Notes: generated by a model not told the origin, from the sequence alone. A stretch of DNA of 64,000 nucleotides from JAVKBW01 sp040222995 (GCA_040222995.1 JAVKBW010000046.1:62001-126000), one strand, 5' to 3'; shown: positions 1-8,688, counted from the stretch's first letter. Numbers and translations are program-made.

Positions 1-506
1 GCGCGCTGCGCGCCTTCGCCCTGGGCCTGCCGGCCTACGTGCTAATAAAGGCGCTGGCGCCGGGTTTCTTCGCCCGCGAGGACACCTCGACGCCGGTCAA
101 GATCGCGATTGCGGCAATGGCCGTGAATCTGGTTCTCGCAATCGGCCTGATGCAGGTGCTCGACCATGTCGGGATCGCGCTGGCGACCGCCCTCGCGGCC
201 TGGATCAATGCCGGTTTGCTGGCTTCAATCCTGGCCCGGCGCGGGCTGTTCGCCGTCGATGCGCGGCTGCGCCGGGCGATGCCGCGCCTGATGCTGAGCG
301 CGGCTGTCATGGGCGGCACTGTCTATTTCGCAGCGGGCCGGGCGCAGCCCCTGATTGAAGACGGCGAACTGGTGCGCGGCGTTGTGCTTGCCGGCCTGAT
401 CGCCGGTGGCATGGCGGTTTACGCCGTGATGGCGCAAATCACCGGCGCGGCCGATTTCCGCGATCTCCGGCGGATGCTGAAACGGCCGGCAAAATCGAAG
501 TCCTGA
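1..506 (+). CDS. murJ: Lipid II flippase MurJ, C-terminal part
   Basis: Only the last ~168 codons are present; the reading frame is open from base 3 and the 5' part lies outside the window. MurJ (MviN) is a MOP-superfamily inner-membrane protein that flips lipid II to the periplasm for peptidoglycan synthesis. The visible part begins with ALRAFALGLPAYVLIKALAP, then FFAREDTSTPVKIA, a typical MurJ stretch, followed by about four hydrophobic segments and a short basic tail. It sits upstream of trpS, as in many alphaproteobacteria, but one minus-strand gene lies between them. Identification rests on the motif run and this neighbourhood. Confidence 0.88.
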   Translation, partial: ALRAFALGLPAYVLIKALAPGFFAREDTSTPVKIAIAAMAVNLVLAIGLMQVLDHVGIALATALAAWINAGLLASILARRGLFAVDARLRRAMPRLMLSAAVMGGTVYFAAGRAQPLIEDGELVRGVVLAGLIAGGMAVYAVMAQITGAADFRDLRRMLKRPAKSKS

Positions 507-514
507 AAGCCGCT

Positions 515-1384
515 CTAAAAGAAGTAATAGTAGGCGGCGACGGCACAGGCGATGACGATAACCCACAGCGAAAGGACCGTGCGGTAGTACAACCTCGTCC
601 CGCGTCTCTCGCGGGCATTGGCTTCTTCGTAGTAAGCGGATTTGTCGAAAGAGTCGTCATTGTCCTCGCCGCCCCCGCCTGCCGGTTCCACCGCCTGCGT
701 GAATGCTGCAGGATCGTTCGGCGTGGTTTTCCGCTCCTTCCTGGTTGCCGGTCCTACTATGGCGCTGAGCGCCTCCCGCTCATCCTGCGGGATGATATCT
801 GTCGTCATTTCGAACCAGGCTGTCTTTTCGAACGGGCGGTTTAGGGTTTCCGATCCGACGAAATCCGGCCCGCCCAGCTTCCGGAAAACCTTCAGGACGT
901 CATCAACATCCCACATCTTCGGCATCTCCGATTCCTCGGGCAGCGGGGCGCCCAGGACGAAACATTCCGCCGCCTCGGCGTATTCCGTCCTCATGGCGTA
1001 GCGAATAGCCGCGCCGTCTGCGTCCGTCACCAGAAAGCCGTCGCCGTAGCCGCTGCCCGCGAAATCGATCTGAAACGCGCGCGCACCGAAATGCTTCGCC
1101 AGCCGCATTGTATAGCCGTAATCGGACAGCGGAAATTCCCAGGGCGTCGCGAGGAAGGTCCAGCCGTCAACGACAGCGATCAGAAACGGGCCGGACCGTT
1201 CGCCCCCTCCGGACGCCATGACCAGGTCGTCGAACGTTGCGGGATTGGCATGGACCGACTCCTCATCGTCCGGGATCGGATCGCCGATCCGTTTCGTATA
1301 CAGATCGGGCGAAGCCGTCAGCGCCTCGAAATGGTCGCCTTCAATGGCGATAAACGCGATTAGTTCGTCGGGTGAATAGGCCAT
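515..1384 (-). CDS. Tail-anchored protein of unknown function
   Basis: I do not recognise this 289-residue protein. Residues 1 to ~190 look like a soluble domain with aromatic and acidic residues and no signal peptide. A linker rich in Gly, Asp and Glu follows at about 225-245. A single hydrophobic segment, SLWVIVIACAVAAYYYFF, ends the protein, so it is probably a C-terminally anchored membrane protein with a cytoplasmic head. It converges on murJ with only 8 bases between the stop codons and diverges from trpS. ATG at 1382-1384 is the first start in frame. The length of the open frame and the coherent C-terminal anchor support a real gene. Confidence 0.7.
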   Translation of the reverse strand: MAYSPDELIAFIAIEGDHFEALTASPDLYTKRIGDPIPDDEESVHANPATFDDLVMASGGGERSGPFLIAVVDGWTFLATPWEFPLSDYGYTMRLAKHFGARAFQIDFAGSGYGDGFLVTDADGAAIRYAMRTEYAEAAECFVLGAPLPEESEMPKMWDVDDVLKVFRKLGGPDFVGSETLNRPFEKTAWFEMTTDIIPQDEREALSAIVGPATRKERKTTPNDPAAFTQAVEPAGGGGEDNDDSFDKSAYYEEANARERRGTRLYYRTVLSLWVIVIACAVAAYYYFF

Positions 1385-1542
1385 CGGTCGATTCCTGTGC
1401 TGCTATTTATAGGTGCAGGTTTCACCCTACCCGTATTTCAGGTGGTCGTTCAATCCGTACCCGCCGCACCGCCAGCTTGACGCGACACGCACGTCGCAGC
1501 ATAACCGCCGCGCAGAATGTTGAGTTTAAGGGGTAACCTTCC

Positions 1543-2559
1543 GTGAGCGCAGCGACAAAAAAACGCATTTTTTCCGGTATCCAGCCGTCCGGCAATCTCA
1601 CGCTGGGCAACTATCTGGGGGCGATCCGCAACTGGGCCCGCCTGCAGGACGATTACGACTGCATTTATTGCCTCGTCGATCTGCATGCGATCACCCTGTT
1701 TCAGGAACCGGAAAGCCTGCGCCGCAACACGCGCGAAGTCGCCGCCGGAATCATGGCCTGCGGCATCGACCCTGCGAAGCATATCCTGTTCAACCAGTCG
1801 CAGAATCCCGACCATGCGGAGCTGGCCTGGTACTTCAACTGCGTCGCCCGCATGGGCTGGCTGAACAGGATGACCCAGTTCAAGGAAAAAGCCGGCAAGA
1901 ACAAGGAAAACGCCTCGACCGGCCTGTTCGTCTATCCGAACCTGATGGCCGCCGACATTCTGGCCTACCGCGCCACCCACGTGCCGGTCGGCGACGACCA
2001 GAAGCAGCATCTGGAGCTGGCCCGCGACATCGCCCAGAAGTTCAACAACGACTGGAAGGTCGACGGTTTTTTCCCGGTCATCGAACCGCTGATCCTGGGC
2101 GAGGCGACGCGGGTGATGAGCCTGCGCGACGGCAAGGCCAAGATGTCGAAATCCGACCCGTCGGATATGAGCCGCATCAACCTGACCGACACGTCGGACG
2201 ATATCGCGAAGAAAATCCGCAAGGCGAAGACCGACCCGGAGCCGCTGCCGGAGAGCAAGGACGGGTTCGACGGGCGGCCGGAAGCGGAAAATCTGGTGAC
2301 GATCTACGCCGCAATGACCGACCAGTCGGTCGAATCGGCGCTGGCCGAGGTCGGCGGCAGGCAGTTTTCCGAGTTCAAGCCGATACTGGCCGATGCCGCG
2401 GTGGCGCATCTTGCGCCGATCACCGGGGAAATGCGGCGGCTGATGGCCGATCCGGCGGAAATCGATGCGGTGCTGAATGCCGGCGCGGTGCGTGCGCGGG
2501 AAATATCCGCTCCGGTTCTGGCGGAAGTTCGCGATCTCATCGGCCTCGTACATCCCTGA
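1543..2559 (+). CDS. trpS: Tryptophan--tRNA ligase
   Basis: Class I aminoacyl-tRNA synthetase that charges tRNA-Trp in the cytoplasm. The 338 residues match the usual bacterial length. The N-terminus carries SGIQPSGNLTLGNYLG, which holds the HIGH-equivalent (TLGN), and residues near 200 give KMSKSDPSD, the KMSKS loop that closes over ATP. The start is GTG at 1543 followed by a Ser-Ala-Ala-Thr N-terminus directly before the conserved Rossmann strand; no ATG lies close upstream in frame. It is transcribed away from the unknown gene at 515-1384. A T-rich stretch follows the stop codon, but I see no clear hairpin terminator. Confidence 0.96.
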   Translation: MSAATKKRIFSGIQPSGNLTLGNYLGAIRNWARLQDDYDCIYCLVDLHAITLFQEPESLRRNTREVAAGIMACGIDPAKHILFNQSQNPDHAELAWYFNCVARMGWLNRMTQFKEKAGKNKENASTGLFVYPNLMAADILAYRATHVPVGDDQKQHLELARDIAQKFNNDWKVDGFFPVIEPLILGEATRVMSLRDGKAKMSKSDPSDMSRINLTDTSDDIAKKIRKAKTDPEPLPESKDGFDGRPEAENLVTIYAAMTDQSVESALAEVGGRQFSEFKPILADAAVAHLAPITGEMRRLMADPAEIDAVLNAGAVRAREISAPVLAEVRDLIGLVHP

Positions 2560-2664
2560 ATACCGCACGTTTTCGGCTTTTTCTTCTTTTTTCGGTCTGC
2601 CGGCCCGCCTTTAACATTTCGTTAATCGATTCGGCGGATATTCCTCCGCTGAAACGTTCAGGGA

Positions 2665-3291
2665 ATGTCAATGTTGGGCGCAACGCAGCAACACGTGAAT
2701 TCGGTTCCGCCGGTCGAAAAAAACGGATCGTTCGTCAGTATCGACGCCGTGATCCAGAGCAGCGATCTTCAAACCTTCGTCACGCGCCCCAATTCCGACC
2801 GGATACACCGGTTTCTGTCCTACTGGATGGCGTTGCGCGGTTCTCATCCCCTGCCCCGGCGCAGCGATCTCGATCCGCTGGCGATTCCGTCGGTTCTGAA
2901 CGGGATCTGGCTGATAACCGTCGATACCGACACGAATTCCTTTCACTCCCGGCTGGCCGGCGAAGCCGTGAACCGGTTTTTCGGGCGGACCATGGCCGGA
3001 AGCGACATTGCCGACGCCCTGCCTGAACGGGCGATGGAACCGCTGCATACCCAGCTTCGCCGGGTGCGCGACAATGGCTGCATGTTGCTGGAACAGGGTA
3101 ATCTGCTTCGCCCCGACGGTGCGACGATCCGCGGCGAACGCCTGCTGGCGCCGTTTGCAACCGCCGCCGGTGACGCCGGCGTAACCGTTGACCACATTGT
3201 CGGCGTAACCATCGCCTCCGGTCCCGTCTCCCGGCCAAAACTCGCCCGGACGGCCACCCCGACCCGGCTTTACGAAGTCCCGCTTCTTTAG
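2665..3291 (+). CDS. PAS domain protein (PAS_5-like)
   Basis: A 208-residue cytoplasmic protein that resembles the alphaproteobacterial PAS_5 family. Typical pattern: residues ~45-75 give FLSYWMALRGSHPLPRRSDLDP and the IPSVLNGIWL segment, then FHSRLAGEAVNRFFGRTMAG, then a strand-rich end with an IVGVTIA segment. Proteins of this family are single sensory domains without an output module, and ligand and partner are unknown. ATG 2665 follows a CAGGGA sequence; ATG 2671 is a possible alternative. It stands alone, with a GTCCGGC...GCCGGAC hairpin after its stop (3302-3326). The family call is from pattern recognition and is fairly sure; the function is not. Confidence 0.75.
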   Translation: MSMLGATQQHVNSVPPVEKNGSFVSIDAVIQSSDLQTFVTRPNSDRIHRFLSYWMALRGSHPLPRRSDLDPLAIPSVLNGIWLITVDTDTNSFHSRLAGEAVNRFFGRTMAGSDIADALPERAMEPLHTQLRRVRDNGCMLLEQGNLLRPDGATIRGERLLAPFATAAGDAGVTVDHIVGVTIASGPVSRPKLARTATPTRLYEVPLL

Positions 3292-3301
3292 TTTCCCTGC
3301 C

Positions 3302-3326
3302 GTCCGGCCCCGTCAGAGCGCCGGAC
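3302..3326 (+). terminator. Possible hairpin after the PAS gene
   Basis: GTCCGGC (3302-3308) pairs perfectly with GCCGGAC (3320-3326) around an 11-base loop, 11 bases after the stop codon of the PAS protein. No T-tract follows, so if it acts at all in termination it would be weak or factor-assisted. Confidence 0.35.
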
Positions 3327-3336
3327 CGCGCCTCTG

Positions 3337-3364
3337 GTATCGCACCCCTCGTATCGCACCCCTC
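3337..3364 (+). repeat. Perfect 14-bp tandem duplication
   Basis: GTATCGCACCCCTC occurs twice head to tail (3337-3350 and 3351-3364), followed by a diverged GGTTCGCGCCC. It lies between the PAS gene and the TetR gene. It is probably a replication slippage product; no function is evident. Confidence 0.6.
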
Positions 3365-3433
3365 GGTTCGCGCCCGAACACCGCTGTTCCGCCCTCTTTC
3401 ACGCATGTCTTTTCAAATAATTTAACTGGCCAA

Positions 3434-3456
3434 CCAATTTTTTAATTGGCTATACT
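3434..3456 (+). promoter_or_regulatory. Candidate operator/promoter of the TetR gene
   Basis: An AT-rich island in otherwise GC-rich DNA carries a perfect inverted repeat, CCAATT (3434-3439) TTTT AATTGG (3444-3449), immediately followed by TATACT (3451-3456), a good -10 element. The tetR ATG is at 3488. An autoregulatory operator overlapping the promoter is common for this family, so binding by the adjacent regulator is a reasonable inference. No clear -35 element was identified. Confidence 0.4.
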
Positions 3457-3487
3457 ATTTATTATTAAGAACAAACCGGCGGGAGCC

Positions 3488-4084
3488 ATGGGACGGATCA
3501 GGCTGGATGATATCAGGCGGCGCGAACTGGTCGATGCGGCGATCCGCGCCGTCGCCGGGAACGGTCTGGAAAAGGCCACTGTGTCGGTCATCGCCCGCGA
3601 GGCCGAAACCTCGCCCGGTATCGTGCATCACTATTTTCGGGACAAGACCGCGCTTCTGGACGCCGCGATGCGGGCCTTGCGCGCGCCGCTGCCGGGTCTT
3701 TTCGCGGCAAACCTGCGTAATCAGGGCGGTGCCGCGCCGGACCGGCTGCAGGCGCTGATCGACGCCTGTTTCGACGAGTCGGTGTTCTCGCCGGTCACGG
3801 TGTCAGCCTGGACGGCCTTCGCTTCGGCGGCGCCGCATGTCCGGGCGTTCGGGCGGGTCCGCGCGGCGCAGCGCCGGCGTCTCGTCAGCACCGTCGCGCA
3901 TGCCCTGGCCGGCCGAGTCGACGACACCTACCGCGCCTGGTACGCCGATGTCGTGGCCGCCGCCATCGACGGCGTCTGGTTCAACGCCGCGACCGTCGAA
4001 GGCGCCGCCAACGGCAGAAGGGCGGCGGCGGTGGTGCAGACGATGCTGGCCGGCATGGCCGTCGCCGCCAACGAAAATGGCTGA
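3488..4084 (+). CDS. TetR family regulator, BetI-like
   Basis: A 198-residue transcription factor. The N-terminal helix-turn-helix domain (about 8-55) reads RRRELVDAAIRAVAGNGLEK, then SVIAREAETSPGIVHHYFRDK, very close to BetI. The C-terminal half keeps the BetI pattern (a FDES segment, SAWTAFASAA, then a Trp-Tyr pair before AAAIDGVWFNAA). BetI represses choline-glycine betaine genes in response to choline, but no bet gene is near, so the target is unknown. I chose ATG 3488; TTG 3446 would add 14 residues ahead of the usual N-terminus. The promoter region holds a CCAATT-TTTT-AATTGG inverted repeat. Confidence 0.85.
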   Translation: MGRIRLDDIRRRELVDAAIRAVAGNGLEKATVSVIAREAETSPGIVHHYFRDKTALLDAAMRALRAPLPGLFAANLRNQGGAAPDRLQALIDACFDESVFSPVTVSAWTAFASAAPHVRAFGRVRAAQRRRLVSTVAHALAGRVDDTYRAWYADVVAAAIDGVWFNAATVEGAANGRRAAAVVQTMLAGMAVAANENG

Positions 4085-4146
4085 AGACGCCGCCGGAAAG
4101 ACGCGTTTTTCTTGCAGCCCCGCGTCAACGGTCTTATGTCTGGACG

Positions 4147-4770
4147 ATGATGAACGGAACCCTGAACGCTGTTTCCCGGTCGGTCCGCCTGTGCGGCGCG
4201 ATGGCCCTGTGCCTGCTGCTGGCCGGCTGTTATCTGCCCGACCGGTTCAAGGTCGAGCTGACCCTGGAGGCCAACGGCGACTACCTCTACACCTATTCCG
4301 GCGAATTGCTGTCCTACAATTTCCTGAAGAAAATCGGCCAGGGCGAAGCCACCGCCGACGACCAGGAACAGATCGATATCTACGCCAACGACCTGAAGCG
4401 CGATTCCGGCTTCAAATCGGTCACCTATATCGGCAACGCGCGCTACCGGGTCGTCTACGAGCGGCGCAACAATATCATTGAAAACAGCATGTTCAGTTTC
4501 GTCAGCCGGCGGTCCACCTTCCTGACCCTGAAACAGCGCGAGGACGGCGCGGTCGAACTGACCGGCAACCGGCCGGTGAAAAAATACCGCGACGAGCTGG
4601 TCGCCAAGGGGTTCGACACCCGCGGCACGATCCTTATCCGCAGCAAGATGCGGTCCATCGAGAACAACGCGGATGAAAGCCGGCTCGGCGGCGAGTACGA
4701 TCTTTACGCCTGGGTGTTCGAGACCATCGAAAAGGATCCGCCCAAACTGGTCCTGATCCCCGGCGGCTAA
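4147..4770 (+). CDS. Lipoprotein of unknown function
   Basis: A 207-residue exported lipoprotein. A basic N-terminus and a hydrophobic stretch end in the lipobox LLLAGC near residue 28, so it should be lipidated and anchored to the membrane facing the periplasm. The mature part is strand-rich (ELTLEANGDYLYTYSGELLS) with many charged residues and no further membrane segments. I do not recognise a family. Starts at ATG 4147 and ATG 4150 are both possible and differ by one residue. It follows the TetR gene by 62 bases on the same strand and could be cotranscribed. It converges on the HugZ gene, with four bases between the stops. Confidence 0.75.
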   Translation: MMNGTLNAVSRSVRLCGAMALCLLLAGCYLPDRFKVELTLEANGDYLYTYSGELLSYNFLKKIGQGEATADDQEQIDIYANDLKRDSGFKSVTYIGNARYRVVYERRNNIIENSMFSFVSRRSTFLTLKQREDGAVELTGNRPVKKYRDELVAKGFDTRGTILIRSKMRSIENNADESRLGGEYDLYAWVFETIEKDPPKLVLIPGG

Positions 4771-4774
4771 CGCG

Positions 4775-5521
4775 CTAGCCTGTCCGCGCCCTTTTGACCA
4801 GCCGCACCAGCTCAACCCGCGCGGTTTCCGCATCCGTCACCGGTTTGTCGAAGGGCAGGCGGGCGGTATCGCCGCCGCGGCGCAAATCGGCCCCTTCCGG
4901 ATCGACGCCGGTCAGCCGCCAGCCGACCCCCGGCAGGCCGAGAATGACATTCGCATACAGACCGACGGCATCGGCATGATCTTCATTCATATGCTCCACC
5001 ACGCCGGATTCCTGATCGGCCAGCGCGCCCGCATCGGCGGTGTCGATTATCACCGCCGCGCCGTCCATCCAGTGAATGCGGCCGAAGCCGGCGACCAGAT
5101 GCGCCCGGTCGATACGCATCCGGAACAAATGAAAATCGCCGAACCCGGCATAGAAGGCGCTGCCGGGATGACGCGCGGTGAATCGATTAAGAAGCGCGGG
5201 CTCGTCGGCCGGTTCAACCGTGCCCATCAGGGTCACGCGCGGGCCGGTCAGCGGTTCCGCCAGACCACCGGTGCCGTCAACCAGCAACGAGCAGCGCGGG
5301 TTCGCGCGCAGGTTCTTGGTGTGGTCGGCCAGATCGCTGATCAGCAGCAACGGGTGCGCGGCGTGGTCGCAGGCATACAGAACCAGCGAGCCATAGGCCT
5401 GGCCCGCCGGGCCGTTTTCATCGCCGCGATGGACGGTCGACAGAACCCCCCGGTCGTGCCGGCGGACAAGTTTGCGGCTGAGCGTTTCCGGCGTGTCCAC
5501 CGGGGTCTTCGCGTCCGCCAT
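4775..5521 (-). CDS. HugZ-family PNPOx-fold protein
   Basis: A 248-residue cytoplasmic protein. The N-terminal split-barrel of the pyridoxamine-phosphate-oxidase fold spans about 15-155 (GVLSTVHRG, GQAYGSLVLYACD, LISDLADHTKNL, ARHPGSAFYAGFGDF). The C-terminal DUF2470-type domain carries EHMNEDHADAVGLYA. This arrangement is that of HugZ proteins, some of which bind and degrade heme; others bind flavin or have unknown activity, so heme oxygenase activity is not assured. It lies five bases downstream of the SCO gene on the same strand and is likely cotranscribed, a pairing that hints at metal or heme handling. Confidence 0.82.
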   Translation of the reverse strand: MADAKTPVDTPETLSRKLVRRHDRGVLSTVHRGDENGPAGQAYGSLVLYACDHAAHPLLLISDLADHTKNLRANPRCSLLVDGTGGLAEPLTGPRVTLMGTVEPADEPALLNRFTARHPGSAFYAGFGDFHLFRMRIDRAHLVAGFGRIHWMDGAAVIIDTADAGALADQESGVVEHMNEDHADAVGLYANVILGLPGVGWRLTGVDPEGADLRRGGDTARLPFDKPVTDAETARVELVRLVKRARTG

Positions 5522-5526
5522 CGGCC

Positions 5527-6171
5527 CTAACCCTCAATCAGCCGAAGCAGTTCGGCCGCGACCGCGTCGGGGTCTCCGTTGGTCCGCAGCATCGCCGTCA
5601 GCGTGTCGTCCGGACCGACCAGATACAGGAAGGACGAATGGTCCATCAGGTAGTTTTCCGGGTCGTCGCCTTCCACCTTGGCGGAATAGACGCGGAAATC
5701 ATGCGCCACTTTCGCGATCGCCTCGGGCGACCCGGTCAGGCCGATCATCCGGTCATGAAAGTTGGCGACATATTCGCCCATCAGGGCCGGGGTGTCGCGT
5801 TCCGGGTCGACGGTAATGAATATCGGCTGAATGCGCGCGGCGACATCCGGATCGGCGGCGGCGACCGTCTGCACCGCCTGGCCCATTACCAGCAGTTCGG
5901 TCGGGCAGATATCGGGGCAGAAGGTATACCCGAAATAGATCAACTGGTATTCGCCGGCAAACGCGCTGCTGTCGACCCGCTCGCCGGACGATCCGACAAG
6001 GCTGTAGGGCGCGCCGACTTGTTTTTGAGGCACGAAGGACAGCCCGGGCCCGCCGTTGTTTACCGCATCCTGCCGCTGGACATACTGCCAGACGACGAAC
6101 CCCGAAACGGCGAGCGCCGCCAGGGCGGCGACCAAAGCGATGATCACCGCCTGTCTGTTGCTGCCCGTCAT
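5527..6171 (-). CDS. SCO family copper protein
   Basis: A 214-residue SCO1/SenC/PrrC protein, a membrane-anchored thioredoxin-fold copper chaperone for CuA assembly in cytochrome c oxidase. One N-terminal membrane segment (about 9-30) is followed by a periplasmic domain with GYTFCPDICP (cysteines 85 and 89, the CxxxC copper site), TVDPERDTP, and the third ligand, His in LMDHSSFLYLVGP. All ligands are present. No oxidase genes are near; the only partner is the HugZ-like gene immediately downstream. ATG 6169-6171 is directly ahead of the short cytoplasmic tail and membrane helix. Confidence 0.92.
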   Translation of the reverse strand: MTGSNRQAVIIALVAALAALAVSGFVVWQYVQRQDAVNNGGPGLSFVPQKQVGAPYSLVGSSGERVDSSAFAGEYQLIYFGYTFCPDICPTELLVMGQAVQTVAAADPDVAARIQPIFITVDPERDTPALMGEYVANFHDRMIGLTGSPEAIAKVAHDFRVYSAKVEGDDPENYLMDHSSFLYLVGPDDTLTAMLRTNGDPDAVAAELLRLIEG

Positions 6172-6363
6172 GCCTGTCTTTCCCCTGTCTTGCGAAAACC
6201 CGTATCATCAACCATGTAAGCGGCAGGCGATGCGTCTGCAAGGACGGATATCCCGCTATGTTTCCATGCTGACGCCGTATTTTCGCCACAACTGAGCGCA
6301 ACCCTGCGTCTGCTGTTTCGTGTTACAGTACATCGTATCGGGTCGGGTCACAGGGGAACCAAA

Positions 6364-7062
6364 ATGCACAAGAATTCAATCGCTCTGGTCGATGACGACC
6401 GCAACATCCTGACATCGGTATCGATGGCGCTGGAATCGGAAGGCTACGAGGTCCGCACCTATACGGACGGCGAGGCCGCCCTGCACGGGTTGAGCAGCAA
6501 GCAGCCGGATCTGGCGGTACTGGACATCAAGATGCCGCGCATGGACGGCATGGAACTGTTGCAGAAACTGCGCAACACAACCCAGTTGCCGGTGATTTTC
6601 CTGACCAGCAAGGACGACGAGGTCGACGAGCTGATGGGGCTGCGCATGGGGGCGGACGACTACATCCGCAAACCCTTCACGCAGCGCCTGCTGATCGAAC
6701 GCATCCGCGCCCTGCTGCGCCGGGTCGATGCCGACAAGGGCGCGAAACAGTCAGACGGCGGCACCATCACGCGCGGCCACATGGTTCTGGATTCCGACCG
6801 CCACCAGTGTTCCTGGAAGGATCAGCCCGTCCAGCTTACCGTGACGGAGTTTCTTATCCTGAAAGCGTTGGCGAGCCGGCCGGGTCATGTCAAAAACAGG
6901 GACCAGCTTATGGATGCGGCCTATGGCGAGAATATCTATGTCGACGACCGCACCATCGACAGTCACATCAAACGGTTGCGCAAGAAACTGCGACAGGTCG
7001 ACGATGAATTTGGCCATATCGAAACGCTGTACGGCGTCGGCTACCGCTACAAGGAAGAATAA
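6364..7062 (+). CDS. chvI: Response regulator ChvI
   Basis: OmpR-class response regulator of 232 residues. The receiver domain (1-120) has the acidic pocket LVDDD at 8-12, phosphoacceptor Asp54 in VLDIKMPRMDG, the Thr in FLTSKDD, and the Lys in YIRKPF. A winged-helix DNA-binding domain covers about 135-230 (LTVTEFLILKALASRPGHVK; DDRTIDSHIKRLRKKL). ChvI with ChvG is the conserved alphaproteobacterial pair that responds to acidity and envelope stress. The gene is 18 bases ahead of its kinase, and hprK and rapZ follow, the usual order. ATG 6364 follows CAGGGGAACC. Confidence 0.95.
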   Translation: MHKNSIALVDDDRNILTSVSMALESEGYEVRTYTDGEAALHGLSSKQPDLAVLDIKMPRMDGMELLQKLRNTTQLPVIFLTSKDDEVDELMGLRMGADDYIRKPFTQRLLIERIRALLRRVDADKGAKQSDGGTITRGHMVLDSDRHQCSWKDQPVQLTVTEFLILKALASRPGHVKNRDQLMDAAYGENIYVDDRTIDSHIKRLRKKLRQVDDEFGHIETLYGVGYRYKEE

Positions 7063-7080
7063 TCCGGCGGTGCTGCGGTC

Positions 7081-8688
7081 ATGACGGACCCCCGTTCCCG
7101 CCGGCGCGACCGCATGCTGTCGCCGCTGACCCGGCGCATTCTGGCCGTCAACGTCATTGCCCTGGCGATTCCGATCGCCGGTCTTCTGTATCTCGGCCCC
7201 TATCGCGACAATCTGATCGCGGCGGAAATGGAAGCCCTGCGGACCCAGGGCGAGATTTTCGCCGGCGCGCTGGGCGAAGGGGCGATCAAGATCACGGTCG
7301 TCGGCGACGAGGTGCTGAGCATCGTGCCCGCCCGCCATATCATCCGCCGTCTTTCCGAACCGACCAGGGTACGGGCGCGGCTGTATCTGCACGACATGCA
7401 GGTTGCGGCGGATTCCAACCAGCTTGGCGCGGCCGGCACCGCCGTGCGGGTCGAGGACCTGCCGCCGCCCGACGCCGACGGCGAACCGGTCGTCACCCCG
7501 CTTCTCGACATGATGGAGCAAATGACCACCCTGCTGGGCGACCAGCAGATAGAAATCTACTCGGACGCGCTGCGCCGCAACGGCGGCGCGCTGCCGGAAG
7601 TCGAACGGGCGTTACGCGGTGAAATCGCCGGCGCGGTGCGGCAGTACAAGGATGGCGGGCTGGTTCTTTCGGTCGCCCTGCCGGTGCAGCGCTATTACAA
7701 GGTTTTCGGCGCGCTGAACCTGTCGAAGGACGGCACCGAAATCGAAGCCGCCCTGCGCGATGTCCGCAGCACCATTCTGCTGGTCTTCGCGGGCGCGCTT
7801 GTCGTGACCGTCGCCCTGTCGGTCTATCTGGCGGGGGCGATCGCGCGGCCGCTGAACCGGCTGGCCCTGGCGGCGGAACGGGTACGCCGCAATGTCGCCC
7901 TGGACAGCGTCAACATTCCCGACATGACCGGCCGGCGCGACGAGATCGGCGACCTGTCGGGCACGTTGCGCGAAATGACCGACGCCCTGCGCCTGCGGAT
8001 GGTCGGCATCGAACGCTTCGCCGCCGATGTCGCCCACGAAATCAAGAACCCGCTGACCAGCCTGCGCAGCGCCGTCGAAACCGCGGTGCGGATCAAGAAC
8101 CCCGAACAGCAGCAGCAGTTGATGACTATCATCAAGGAGGACGTCGACCGTCTGGACCGGCTGATCAGCGACATTTCGGACGCCTCGCGGCTGGATGCGG
8201 AACTGAGCCGCGACGAAGTCGAACCCGTCGATATCGCCAGCATGATGTCGATGCTGTCCGACCTGCACGGGTCGGAAGGCCCGCCGGTTACGGTGCAGAC
8301 CGTCGGCGACGGGCCGTTCATGGTGAGCGGCCTGGAAGGCCGGCTGGTGCAGGTGTTCCGCAACCTGATCACCAACGCCCAGAGCTTCAGCCCCGAGGAC
8401 GGCGAAATCCGCCTTGCGGTCCGCCGGACCGGCGACATGATCGAGGTGACGGTCGAGGACGATGGGCCCGGTATTCCGGAAGGCAAGCTGGACGCGATTT
8501 TCGACCGGTTCTATTCGGAACGGCCGAGCGCCGAAAAATTCGGCACCCATTCCGGTCTCGGCCTGTCGATATCGCAACAGATCGTCGAAGCCCATGGCGG
8601 CGAGATCCGCGCCGAAAACCGGTCGAACGGCCGGGCTGGCGTCTGCGGCGCGCGGTTTACCGTTCTGCTGCCGGCCCAGACCGACTAG
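7081..8688 (+). CDS. chvG: Sensor histidine kinase ChvG
   Basis: Membrane sensor kinase of 535 residues, partner of ChvI. Order of parts: membrane segment at about 18-38; periplasmic sensing domain to ~230; second membrane segment (ILLVFAGALVVTVALSVYLA); HAMP; HisKA with DVAHEIKNPLTSLRSA (phosphoacceptor His319); HATPase with NLITNAQSFS (N box), DDGPGIPEGKLD (G1), DRFYSERPS (F) and HSGLGLSISQQIVEAHGG (G2). All catalytic boxes are intact. In rhizobia the periplasmic repressor ExoR holds this kinase inactive; no exoR is in the window. It is cotranscribed with chvI and probably with hprK, 70 bases downstream. Confidence 0.95.
   Translation: MTDPRSRRRDRMLSPLTRRILAVNVIALAIPIAGLLYLGPYRDNLIAAEMEALRTQGEIFAGALGEGAIKITVVGDEVLSIVPARHIIRRLSEPTRVRARLYLHDMQVAADSNQLGAAGTAVRVEDLPPPDADGEPVVTPLLDMMEQMTTLLGDQQIEIYSDALRRNGGALPEVERALRGEIAGAVRQYKDGGLVLSVALPVQRYYKVFGALNLSKDGTEIEAALRDVRSTILLVFAGALVVTVALSVYLAGAIARPLNRLALAAERVRRNVALDSVNIPDMTGRRDEIGDLSGTLREMTDALRLRMVGIERFAADVAHEIKNPLTSLRSAVETAVRIKNPEQQQQLMTIIKEDVDRLDRLISDISDASRLDAELSRDEVEPVDIASMMSMLSDLHGSEGPPVTVQTVGDGPFMVSGLEGRLVQVFRNLITNAQSFSPEDGEIRLAVRRTGDMIEVTVEDDGPGIPEGKLDAIFDRFYSERPSAEKFGTHSGLGLSISQQIVEAHGGEIRAENRSNGRAGVCGARFTVLLPAQTD

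Noticed and set aside
1450..2568. A 372-codon frame opposite trpS
   Set aside because: It is a shadow of trpS, with no start context and no recognisable domain.
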